A stretch of DNA of 64,000 bases from an uncultured bacterium. Its GTDB lineage: Bacteria > Verrucomicrobiota > Lentisphaeria > Victivallales > UBA1829. Position 1 is the first letter of the stretch, and each line of letters opens with the position of its first letter. Shown here one piece after another: positions 49,635-58,500 of this stretch. Position numbers and translations under genes: made by a program. Where the stretch lies: NCBI GenBank assembly GCA_902778895.1, contig CACYZF010000009.1, positions 141,786-205,785 of the forward strand, in the 5' to 3' direction. The notes beneath the pieces are model-generated. The model was not told the origin of the DNA and did no database searches. It saw only the letters and a program-made list of their open reading frames with translations.

Positions 49635-51000
49635 GTCCTGACCTCAACATACTGGTTATCGTGTTCAGGAGTTCCTGCGTAGGCTTCGGGTTTGAATCCA
49701 GCAGGGATAGCACCTCGTCGATCTTCGTCTGAGCAGACTTCTCGCCGCTTCGACTTCGGATCGCTTCGACCGCCTTCCGCTGACTTTCATCGCCCACGTG
49801 CGTGTAGTATTTGTCCGCAATTTCGGAGTCCGTGCCGAGGATGGACAGCAGCACGGCTTTCGGTACGCCCGCCTCAGCACAGAAGCTCGCGAAACTATGT
49901 CGGAGTGAATGGAAGCCGTACACGGTCATTTTCTTTTTCCGTCCCGGCACATCGACCGAAGGCTCCAGGCCGATCCAGCGTATCGGTCTCAATGCATCGA
50001 TATCAATCAAATTATTGCCGACGTTCTTTCCATCGGCGTTGGTTTTGTTGTAGCGTGCGGCACACTTGGGCGTGACATATTGGTTGCATTTCCATTTTTT
50101 AGCCTCAAGCAGGGCTTCGTACAGCTCGGAAGCCATAGGGATCGTCACTTCCTTGCCTGTTTTGAACTGCTTGACCCAGATGCGGCGGTTCTTCATGTCG
50201 ATATTCTGCCACTGAAGCAGTACGCAGTCTTTGAGGCGTTGCCCGGTGAACATGCCGATGATGTAGACGATACGCATTTCTGCTTTATTCATGAGCTTGT
50301 GCTTGCGATCGGTATCGGAAAGAACCAGGAGGAGCTGTTCTTCCTGTTCCTTCGTGAATGCTTGACGATGGACGACCGTACCACGTTCCTCACGTTCATT
50401 TCGCATCAGCGTTTTTGAACGGAATGGGTTCTCACCCTCGTAGTAGTCCTTGAGGCAGTCAAATATTTTACGGAGATGCTTGATCTTACGGTTGTGGGTA
50501 TGAACAGAAAGGTTGGTCGTTTTGAGGTAAGCAGAGAAATCTTCGCAGACTTGAGGCGAGACTTCGGCTATGCCTGTGGCAATGAAGTGTTTTTTTCGAC
50601 CAGGAAACGGTTGAGAAACGAACCGCACGAATTCATTGAACGTGCGTCTGTAGGAATTCTGCTCAGCGATTGTATGAGGCATCGCACGGTCAGGATGGAT
50701 TTCGTACCGCCGCCACACCTCATCGAACGGAAGATTTTTGGATTCCTGGGAAAAGCCCCTAATCGCGTTAATTTGGGCTATGGCGACCTCGTGGGTTGGC
50801 GCTTCCCAAATTGTATCAAGCTCAGCAGCTTTTTTATACGCCTCCTCGAAATCGCACGTTTTGAGGGCAAACTCCTTTCGAACGCCATTGGCGACCATCA
50901 GCCTGTAATAATACGGGCCTTTTGGAATCTTCTGCCTTAATTTACCTCGTAATTCGCTCATTCGTGGGGGGCGTCCTCTTGTAGGGGTTCTCATGATCAT
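49624..51000 (-). CDS. int: Tyrosine recombinase (integrase)
   Basis: A 458-residue phage-type integrase. The C-terminal catalytic domain holds the full set: Arg255 in FTGQRLKDC (box I), His364-x-x-Arg367 in YGFHSLRHSFAS (box II) and Tyr399 in DKYYTHVGD (nucleophile). A SAM-like core-binding domain (about 90-190) and an N-terminal arm-binding part (about 12-70, MSELRGKLRQKIPKGPYYYR) precede it. The start is uncertain: 51000 and 50994 are both plausible, and an open extension to 51042 is unlikely. The gene lies 116 bp from attR at tRNA-Lys and points away from it, the usual position of an island integrase. Likely reaction: site-specific integration and excision at the tRNA 3' end. Confidence 0.93.
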   Translation of the reverse strand: MIMRTPTRGRPPRMSELRGKLRQKIPKGPYYYRLMVANGVRKEFALKTCDFEEAYKKAAELDTIWEAPTHEVAIAQINAIRGFSQESKNLPFDEVWRRYEIHPDRAMPHTIAEQNSYRRTFNEFVRFVSQPFPGRKKHFIATGIAEVSPQVCEDFSAYLKTTNLSVHTHNRKIKHLRKIFDCLKDYYEGENPFRSKTLMRNEREERGTVVHRQAFTKEQEEQLLLVLSDTDRKHKLMNKAEMRIVYIIGMFTGQRLKDCVLLQWQNIDMKNRRIWVKQFKTGKEVTIPMASELYEALLEAKKWKCNQYVTPKCAARYNKTNADGKNVGNNLIDIDALRPIRWIGLEPSVDVPGRKKKMTVYGFHSLRHSFASFCAEAGVPKAVLLSILGTDSEIADKYYTHVGDESQRKAVEAIRSRSGEKSAQTKIDEVLSLLDSNPKPTQELLNTITSMLRSGHEI

Positions 51001-51075
51001 AATTGTCCAACCTGCGTGGCAGATTATGGCACAATATACCACTCCGGCCCCATCTTTTCAAGAAAAAACGGGATG

Positions 51076-51097
51076 AAATGGGGAAGAAATGGGGAAG
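51076..51097 (+). repeat. Right-end arm-type tandem repeats (aaatggggaag twice)
   Basis: Two head-to-tail copies of an 11-bp unit, 19 bp from attR and upstream of the integrase gene. An identical copy lies near attL at 14522-14532. Candidate arm sites for the integrase. Confidence 0.5.
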
Positions 51098-51115
51098 AAT
51101 CGCGGAAATTGAGGT

Positions 51116-51135
51116 AAAAAATGGTACGCCCTCGG
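51116..51135 (+). repeat. attR: right copy of the attachment-site repeat, within tRNA-Lys 3' end
   Basis: Identical over 20 bp to 14351-14370. Fourteen bases (51122-51135) belong to the tRNA 3' end including the encoded CCA; the six A are just outside it. Confidence 0.87.
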
Positions 51136-51198
51136 GGATTCGAACCCCGGACCCAATGATTAAGAGTCATTTGCTCTAGCCGGCTGAGCTAAGGGCGC
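51122..51198 (-). tRNA. tRNA-Lys (anticodon CTT)
   Basis: A 77-nt gene with CCA encoded. Acceptor GCGCCCT pairs with AGGGCGT (first pair G-U). The D arm is GCTC/GAGC, the anticodon stem AATGA/TCATT with loop CTCTTAA (anticodon CTT), and the T arm CGGGG-TTCGAAT-CCCCG. It is the integration target of the element, and its sequence remains intact. Confidence 0.95.
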
Positions 51199-51318
51199 AC
51201 AAAAAACAGAATGCAAATAATATAGACCGTTTTGCCGGAAAGTCAAGCGGGAAACATGAAAAAAGACGAAAAAACGGACCGGAATCGACTGTTTTTCAGA
51301 AAAAACGCCTGTTTTTTA

Positions 51319-51347
51319 TTGCTTTTTTCATCGGGACGGGGTATATT
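51319..51347 (+). promoter_or_regulatory. Promoter of the SNF2 helicase gene
   Basis: TTGCTT (51319-51324), a 17-bp spacer and TATATT (51342-51347), 39 bp upstream of the start codon. Confidence 0.7.
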
Positions 51348-51386
51348 ATTGGTTCTTTTTCATGAAAAAAATCCGGACGGAATCAA

Positions 51387-54300
51387 ATGGGTGAAAGTTT
51401 TGAAGCGCGATTGATCGCGGCTAGCTCCAAGGAAGTATTCAAGAAGGCCAAGCAGATCCTGCACAGCGGCGGTCTGCTCTGCTGCCACGAGATCGAACGC
51501 GGGGTCATTCGCGCCGTCTGCCGCGACGCGAACGGCATGGTGTCGCACGCCGAGATCCGCGGTTTCCCGAACGGACCGTTTTCCGGCACATGCACGTGCC
51601 GTGGCAAATTCCCCGGATTCTGCCCTCATTCGATGGCCGCGGCGCTGTACCACGCCAAATACACGATCAAGAAGCACGATGAACCCCAGCTGCCGGACCT
51701 GCCGGTGCAGTTCGCCGGACTTCGGTTCGTCGGGATCCCCGAGCTCCTGACCGAACTCCTGGGTGAACACCCGGCGCACGTCGAGATCGAGACCGGGGAC
51801 GAGTTTCCGCATGCCCCGAGCAAATGGGAGAACGTGCATCTGCACGTGAATCTGGTCAATGGAACGCGCGCCTACGCGGGCAACCAGACCAACCTCCGCC
51901 AGCTTCATTTCGACAAATCGACCGCCTCGCTCCGTCTTGACGCCTTTTCGCCGCAGGACCGCCAGATCATCCGCTTCCTCGCAATCAACGCCGAACAGCT
52001 GGAACGCCAGACACTTTCCCTCACGGCGGAACAATGCACCGAGTTTTTCCACTGTCTGCCCGGGTTCACGCGTTTCATGCACAAGGGCCAGCGGATCATC
52101 GTTCATCCGGATCAGGCTGCGCCCGTTCTTCTGCTCGAAAAACTCCGCACCGGCTGCCTGCTGCGTTCAGCGATCCTGGTCAAAGGCTCGCCCCTGCCGC
52201 TGAAGGACGTGAAGGTCATTGCGGGACGAAGCGGCTGCTGGGTCGGCATGCTCGGCGAATACTGGTGGCTGCCCGCCCGCAACGATGTGGCGTGGATCCG
52301 CAATTTCCTGCGCACGACCATTCAGCCGTGCGACGACGAAGCGGCGAAGATACTGCTGGCGGCGAAAGACCTGCCCATCCGCATCCTGCCGTCCACGGGC
52401 GTGAAGGTTCGCGAACGCAAATTCCGGACGGTGTACGACGGGCATTTCCTCGACGACGGTACGCTCGAACTCTCCATGATGTTCAATTACGGCAACCAGC
52501 TCTGCGCGACCGACTCCACGCGGTTCGGCGCGAGCGGGACCGCCATGTTCTGGCTTCGCAACACGCAGGAGGAGGAACAGCGCCACGAGGAGCTGATCCA
52601 TTTCGGCTTCTCGCACCGGACGAAACGCTCCGTGTCCGGTCCGTCGGTTGTGTACCGTCTGAGCGACCGCGAGGCCGTCGGCATGTTCATCGAGGAAGTG
52701 ATCCCGCGCTGGGAACGCGAGGGCCGCGAATTCCTCCTCAATGCCGGGCTTGCCTCGCTCGCGGGCGAGAATTCCCGTCTGTCGCTCCGGACGACGCTCC
52801 GCGGGTCCGGGCCGGACTGGTTCGAGCTCGCCGTTCGCCTGAACGCGGGCGGCGCGGCGGTCCGCTGGAACGACCTGACCGAGGCGGCTTCGAAGGGCGA
52901 AAACTACCTGCCGCCCGCCATCCTCAACAAGAATTTCGTGCGGATCCCGGACGCTTTGCGCCGTCTGGCCGCCTCGCTTCAGCCGGTCGTCACGTATCTG
53001 CCCGGCGCGGACGACGATCCCGACGCCGAGATCATCCGTATCCCGCGCCATGCGGCGTATTACTGGGCGGACGCGGCCTCGGAACTGCCCGGCGCCGTGC
53101 CAGTCGATTTCCTGCGCCTGAAGCTGGACTACGACAGCGTGCTGAGTTCGCCGGAACGCCCCGAACTTGATCCCGATGTCTTCCACGGCCAGCTCCGCGA
53201 ATATCAGAAGACGGGCGTCGCGTGGCTCGACGGCATGTCCGGCCGCGGCTGCAATCTCATCCTCGCGGACGAAATGGGTCTCGGCAAAACCGTGCAGGTC
53301 CTCGCGTTTCTCGCCGTTTCCCCTCAGAAACGTCTCCCCGCGCTGGTCGTCTGTCCCACCACGCTGGTCGGGAACTGGGCCGCCGAGATTAAGCGCTTCC
53401 TGCCGCGTTTCCGCACGCTTGTCGTGAACGGTCCCAACCGCGGCGCTCTCTGGAAAAAAGCCGCCACGCGCGAGATCGTCATCACCTCGTACGCGCTCGT
53501 GCGGCGCGACATCGCGTACATCTCCGCCGTCAAATGGTCCACGCTGATCCTGGACGAGGCGCAGCATATCAAGAATCCGCTTAGTCTCAACGCGCGTACC
53601 TGCAAGTCCATTCCCTCTTCGAGCCGGATCATCCTCACCGGCACCCCGCTCGAAAACTCCGCGGAAGACCTCTGGAGTATGTTCGACTTCCTCCACCCGG
53701 GCCTGCTCGGCTCGCTCAATTCCTTCCGCGAGAAATACTCGGAGATCGCCGCCAGCGCCGAGCTGAAACGCGAACTCGTGCGCCGCATCGCGCCGTTCAT
53801 GCTCCGCCGCCGCAAGGCGGACGTCTGCCTTGAGCTCCCGCCCAAACAGGAGCAGCTGCTCTACTGCGACATGGAAACCCCGCAGCGGAAACTCTACCAG
53901 ACCTTGGAAGAACGCGCGAACGAACAGTATAAACAGTTCAGCGAACTGGAATCCGGCGACCGTTCCATCACGCACATCCATCTGCTCGCTTCCATCATGC
54001 GGATGCGGCAGGTCTGCTGCGCGCCGGAACTCCTGCCGGAAGGCGAGGGGGCGGGGATTTCCTCGGCCAAGCTCGAACTCCTCAATGAACTCTTGCTCGA
54101 AACGCTCGACTCCGGGCACAAGGTCCTTATCTTCAGTCAGTTCACATCCATGTTGTCTATCATCCGCGACAGTCTGGACGCACAGCGGATCGACTACGAG
54201 TATCTCGACGGTTCCACGCACGACCGCGCAGGACGCATCGACCGGTTCAATTCCGACCCGGAAGTCCGCATTTTCCTTCTCAGCCTGAAGGCCGGCGGCG

Positions 54301-54572
54301 TTGGCATCAACCTCACCTCCGCCGATACCGTCATCATCTTCGACCCGTGGTGGAATCCGGCCGTCGAGGACCAGGCCGCCGACCGGACGCACCGTATCGG
54401 GCAGACGCGCAGCGTGAACATCATCCGTCTGGTCGTCCGCGATTCCATCGAGGAACGCATCCTCGCGCTCCACGAACGCAAACGCGCGTTGTTCAACGAT
54501 CTTGTCGAGGAATCGACAGAGGCGCTGTCCTCGCTGAGCATCGACGACGTGAAGTTCCTGCTTGACCGCTGA
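51387..54572 (+). CDS. SNF2-family helicase with N-terminal SWIM zinc finger
   Basis: A 1061-residue DNA translocase of the bacterial SNF2/RapA-like group. The SWIM finger is CxC...CxH at Cys69, Cys71, Cys79 and His81 (GTCTCRGKFPGFCPHS). A long middle region (about 100-590) matches the bacterial SNF2-associated domain only in position. The helicase core has ILADEMGLGKTVQVLAF (motif I near 631), LILDEAQHIKNP (motif II near 722), LTGTPLEN (III) and, in the second lobe, FSQFTSMLSIIRD, LLSLKAGGVGINL and ADRTHRIGQTR (VI). It probably remodels nucleoprotein or RNA polymerase complexes on DNA. It is a single gene directly beyond tRNA-Lys and belongs to the host chromosome. No ribosome site is obvious before ATG 51387. 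Confidence 0.92.
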   Translation: MGESFEARLIAASSKEVFKKAKQILHSGGLLCCHEIERGVIRAVCRDANGMVSHAEIRGFPNGPFSGTCTCRGKFPGFCPHSMAAALYHAKYTIKKHDEPQLPDLPVQFAGLRFVGIPELLTELLGEHPAHVEIETGDEFPHAPSKWENVHLHVNLVNGTRAYAGNQTNLRQLHFDKSTASLRLDAFSPQDRQIIRFLAINAEQLERQTLSLTAEQCTEFFHCLPGFTRFMHKGQRIIVHPDQAAPVLLLEKLRTGCLLRSAILVKGSPLPLKDVKVIAGRSGCWVGMLGEYWWLPARNDVAWIRNFLRTTIQPCDDEAAKILLAAKDLPIRILPSTGVKVRERKFRTVYDGHFLDDGTLELSMMFNYGNQLCATDSTRFGASGTAMFWLRNTQEEEQRHEELIHFGFSHRTKRSVSGPSVVYRLSDREAVGMFIEEVIPRWEREGREFLLNAGLASLAGENSRLSLRTTLRGSGPDWFELAVRLNAGGAAVRWNDLTEAASKGENYLPPAILNKNFVRIPDALRRLAASLQPVVTYLPGADDDPDAEIIRIPRHAAYYWADAASELPGAVPVDFLRLKLDYDSVLSSPERPELDPDVFHGQLREYQKTGVAWLDGMSGRGCNLILADEMGLGKTVQVLAFLAVSPQKRLPALVVCPTTLVGNWAAEIKRFLPRFRTLVVNGPNRGALWKKAATREIVITSYALVRRDIAYISAVKWSTLILDEAQHIKNPLSLNARTCKSIPSSSRIILTGTPLENSAEDLWSMFDFLHPGLLGSLNSFREKYSEIAASAELKRELVRRIAPFMLRRRKADVCLELPPKQEQLLYCDMETPQRKLYQTLEERANEQYKQFSELESGDRSITHIHLLASIMRMRQVCCAPELLPEGEGAGISSAKLELLNELLLETLDSGHKVLIFSQFTSMLSIIRDSLDAQRIDYEYLDGSTHDRAGRIDRFNSDPEVRIFLLSLKAGGVGINLTSADTVIIFDPWWNPAVEDQAADRTHRIGQTRSVNIIRLVVRDSIEERILALHERKRALFNDLVEESTEALSSLSIDDVKFLLDR

Positions 54573-55132
54573 CGCGCCCGCCGCGGAAAGACATCCCCCC
54601 ATTCCGTTTGCCGTCAGTCTCCATATTTTACAAGAAAGTACGGAAGAGAAAAAAAAACATGCATTTCTTTCCTTAAAAGATGTCCGTTATTCTCTTTCGT
54701 ATATCCGAACATCTTTCTTCGGAAAATAATGCGTCTCTGCACAAATAGAATTCGTATCCGGCTCGTTTATGTTGATTCCGTGTTGATTTCAATTGAGGAG
54801 GCTGGTGTCCTCTGATATGAACCGGATCATGGCGCAAAGTGCACAATTATTCTTTAGAAATACAGCTATATAGGGTTAGCTAACGTGTTATTTTTTGTTT
54901 TTATTGAGATTTTTAACAATTTTTAGTCTTTTTTCCCTTTTTTGCCTCTTTTCTTTTTGCATTGTTTGGGGTATAATATCTCCCGGAGAAGCATGACACG
55001 TTTTCCTTGTGCGGGGTCCGTCCCGCACCAAACGCCCCGGCGTGCATGCCATCCGGCGGTGTCCGCACGGTCCCGGACGTGTGCACCGTCAGTTCAACAA
55101 CCCCCCGGGAGCAACAAGATTGAAGGCTTAAC
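54573..55132. other. Intergenic region and long leader of the cold-shock gene
   Basis: No gene is seen. A small hairpin (gagga.../tcctc near 54796-54813) is the only structure in the left part; 54620-54900 is AT-rich and otherwise featureless. A perfect -10 box TATAAT lies at 54972-54977 with a weak -35 (TTTTCT at 54949-54954, 17-bp spacer). Transcription from there gives a leader of about 150 nt, like the thermosensing leaders of cspA genes. Confidence 0.55.
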
Positions 55133-55366
55133 ATGGGCGAACGCGAACAAGGCAAAGTCAAGTGGTTCAACAACACCAAAGGATTCGGATTCATCGAGCG
55201 TGAAGGCGCGCAGGACATTTTCGTCCACTACAGCGCCATCAAGTCGGAAGGCTACCGCACCCTGAAGGAAGGGCAGCTCGTCGAATTCTCCATCGGTCAG
55301 GGCGCCAAAGGCCCGCAGGCCGAGGATGTTGTTCCGGTTCCGGTCAATCCCGCGCCGCAGGCATAA
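55133..55366 (+). CDS. Cold-shock domain protein (CspA family)
   Basis: A 77-residue RNA chaperone. The OB-fold shows both RNA-binding motifs: KGFGFIE (RNP1, about 16-22) and DIFVHYSAI (RNP2, about 28-36). [13 protein letters not shown] starts the domain and [18 protein letters not shown] ends it. The family length is about 67-70; the extra residues are a Pro/Val tail. It prevents RNA secondary structure at low temperature or as a general single-strand-binding factor. The long leader (about 150 nt) points to post-transcriptional regulation. It is a single gene with a large terminator-like structure after it. Confidence 0.93.
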   Translation: MGEREQGKVKWFNNTKGFGFIEREGAQDIFVHYSAIKSEGYRTLKEGQLVEFSIGQGAKGPQAEDVVPVPVNPAPQA

Positions 55367-55420
55367 TCGGGTTTCGGAAATGCTCCGTTCTCCGTCCTTC
55401 CAGATGGACGGCGGAGCCGA

Positions 55421-55510
55421 AAAAAAACACCCGCTCCATTGGCATCCCTCCGCCTCGGATGAGGCCGGACTTGCGGATAGCCGGGCGGGTGTTTCTTTGT
55501 GCCTTGAGGT
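55421..55510. terminator. Bidirectional terminator between cold-shock and sensor-kinase genes
   Basis: The 10-bp arms aaacacccgc (55425-55434) and gcgggtgttt (55495-55504) enclose about 60 nt with its own stems. A and T runs flank both sides, so it can end transcription of both convergent genes. Confidence 0.65.
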
Positions 55511-55545
55511 CGGTCGGAAAACCGTTCCTTTTTTTCTCGCGAGGA

Positions 55546-58500
55546 TCAGCCGGGCTGTTCCCCGGATGACGGCGGGAGGTAGTTGACGATCTTCGCGACG
55601 GTGACGGGTTTGAAGATCACGTCGCTGAATCCGAGCTTCATGCATTCTTCCTTCGCATCGACGTCGGCTGTGATCGCGATGACGTTGAGCGATTTGAACC
55701 TCGAATCGGCGCGGAGTTCCTGAAGCAGCACGCGTCCGTCCATCTCCGGCATCCACAGGTCGGTGAGGATCAGGTCGAACGGCTTCACGCTCGTGCGGAT
55801 TCTCTTGAGGGCGTCCTTGCCGTTCACGGACGTGACGATATCGGAAACGCCGTTCTTGCGGAGCATGGTGCGCAGGATGGAGATGTTCAGCGGAACGTCG
55901 TCCACGATCAGGACATGGAGTTCCTCGCGTTTCTTGCCGTGGAAGTCGATCATGCTGCCGGGACGCGGGAAACTGTTGGTGCGTTCGGAGAACGCGACGT
56001 CCGGGATGCGGATCGTGAAGACCGTCCCGTTGCCCGGTTCGGACTTGAGTTCAAGTGTGCCGTTCATGCGTTCGATGAGGTGGCGGCAGATGGTGATGCC
56101 GAGACCCGCGCCGACCTGATGATTTCTGTAGTCTTCGTCCGCGGAGGCGAACGGCTGCATGATGCGTTTCCGCGTCTCCTCGTTCATGCCGCTGCCCGTG
56201 TCGGAAACCGAGATGGAGAGGACGCCTTTTTTCCCGTCTTCCTGCTCGAAAACGAGTTTCAGGACGATCTCGCCTTCCTCGGTGAACTTGACGGCGTTAT
56301 CGATCAGATGGAAGAGGATCTGCCAGATGCGCTTCGGATCGACCTTGAGATACGGCATGTTCTCGTCCCATTCGCCCAGGAGCCTCACGGCTTTGCCCGC
56401 CACGGAGATGTCGAAGGAATGCAGGACCTTGTCGGCCTGGACGTTGAGGTCGGTCAGGACCGGTTCGATGACGAGTGTGTCGGATTCGAGTCTGGCGAGG
56501 TCGACCATGCTGCTGACGAGCTGGAGCAGGGAGCGTCCGCTCGTGGTGATGGCGTCGCAGGCTCCGTCGCGTTCCTTCTCGTCGGAGATGCCCTTTTTCA
56601 GGAGCTCCGTGTAGCCGATGATGGCGTTCAGCGGGGTGCGGACGTCATGGCTGATGCAGGAGAAGAAATAGCTCTTGGCTTTTTCGGCGGCGACGGCGCG
56701 GTCGCGTGCGAGCTGGAGCTGGCGGTTGATGCGGACGACCTCCTCGTTCTGGCGCTTGATGACCATGTTTCTGGCCTTGCGTTCGATGCAGACGGAGACC
56801 ACGTTCGCGACCTGTTCGAGGAGCTCCTCGCAGAATCCGAGGGATTCGAAGGCGTCGCCGGTGAAGAGCGTGGCGATCTTGCCCCACTCATCGCCCTCAA
56901 AGAATATCTGGCGTGCGATGAGGATTCTGGTCGGGCAGTTTTCGGGCAGCGGGAACTCGGAGATGTTGTCGTCGTTGAGTACCACGTTGCCGTTGTGACA
57001 GAAAAGCGAAGGATCTGCGGTCTTCAGCGGGCAGTCGATGCACTTGTTGCAGTAGGTGTGCTCGTCGTCCGGGAACCAGTCTTGACGCGTCCCGTCCTGC
57101 CTGTGCAGAAGCACGTGCTGGCAGCCGAGCGTTTCGATCAGACGTTTCGCCACGAAGTCGAGCAGTTCTTCCGGTTCGGAGTGGCCGAGCAGGAACGCCG
57201 TAATCTCGTTGCGGAAATGCTCGGTATTGATCTTCTGTTTGATCTCGGTCACGTCCTGCGCCACGCAGAAGAGCAGCGTGCGGCCGTCCTTCATCTCCAT
57301 GGGCAGCTTCCAGTACAGGAAGACACGGCGGTTGCAGTCGCCCCACAGACAGGTGTCCTCGAAGTGGACGGTCTCGCGTTTCTCTATGGCTTCCGCGTCG
57401 GTGCGGCGGATGACCTCAAGCGATTTGTCCGAGTAGAAATCTTCGCCGCGTTTGCCGACCATTTCGGCGGGTTCCATATGGTGCAGGGATGCGTAAGCCC
57501 TGTTGCAGCGGATGTAGCGGAATTCGTCGGCGGGGTCCTTCACAACGCAGGGGATGGGCATCAGGTTGAGGACGCTGTCGGAGATTTCGCCCTCGCGGAT
57601 CGCGTCGTTCTTCGCCTGGGCGAGCGCGGCGTAGATGGCCCTGCGTTCGATGGCCGTTTCGAGGATTCGGGCATTTTTCTGCAGGTAGGCTCTTTCGATG
57701 TCGGTGAACGAGCGCTTGGCGATGCTTGCCACGGAGAGCAGTCCCCAGAACGTCCCCTGTACGGTCAGACGTATCGCGATATGACAGGCCGCGTGCGGCG
57801 TATCGGGCGCGATCTGATCGATTTTGAACATCGCGCGGATACGGGAGGACTCATCCTCGTCGAACGAGCCGATCCCGAGCATGCGGATGCGGTCGATCAG
57901 GTCCAGGATCATGCGCGTGCTGGTGGTAATGCGTTTCGGCAGGGTATGTCCGCCGCGGATGGCGAACGAATCGGGGTCGATGGAAACGACGCGGGTTTCT
58001 TCGTTGTAGCGGGCCAGATAGCAGTAATCGGCATTCATGCGGCGGCGGATGATCTCCAGCATTTTGAGCGGGGAAACAAGCGTCGGTTCCTGCTGAAGCG
58101 CGATCAGGGCCTCTTCCGTGGCTTCGCTGTTCAGCTGGCGTTCGTGATCCTCGGTCATGTCCAGCGCCATGGCGAGCATGCAGGGCTGGCCTTCGGCGTC
58201 CTTGATCCCGAGCCTGGTCGTGCGGAAATACCGGGGTTGGCCGAGCGGACCGGGCATGGTTTCATAATGCACGACAGGCTCATTTTTCTTCAATGCCTCT
58301 TCGTCGTTCTTTTCCAGCTCGTGCGCCTTGTCGGCCGGCAGCAGATCGTAGTTCGTTTTTCCACTCGGGTCTTCGATGCCGGAATGCTGAAGATAATCGG
58401 AAAATGCCCGGTTACTGTCCATGTAGCATCTCGTCTTCCGGTTCTTCAGATAGATCAGGAGCGGGATATAGTCCAGCATCTGCTGCAGGAACGCCGTTCT

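Larger units (their letters stand above)
14351..51135. mobile_element. Integrative genetic element (about 36.8 kb) inserted at tRNA-Lys(CTT)
   Basis: Both ends carry the same 20-bp sequence (six A then tggtacgccctcgg). At the right end this is the 3' terminus of an intact tRNA-Lys; at the left it is an orphan copy. A tyrosine recombinase lies 116 bp inside the right end. The interior contains replication genes (D5-type helicase, HUH-like Rep, sliding-clamp-like protein), an excisionase-like HTH gene, toxin-antitoxin genes, and large AT-rich tracts (about 17000-34000 and 48400-49600) unlike the GC-rich flanks. No capsid, terminase, tail, relaxase/T4SS or transposase genes were recognised, so it is best described as an integrative element or satellite. 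Confidence 0.85.

Noticed and set aside
52167..54602. An 811-codon open frame antisense to the SNF2 helicase
   Set aside because: Mirror frame; all helicase motifs are on the plus strand.
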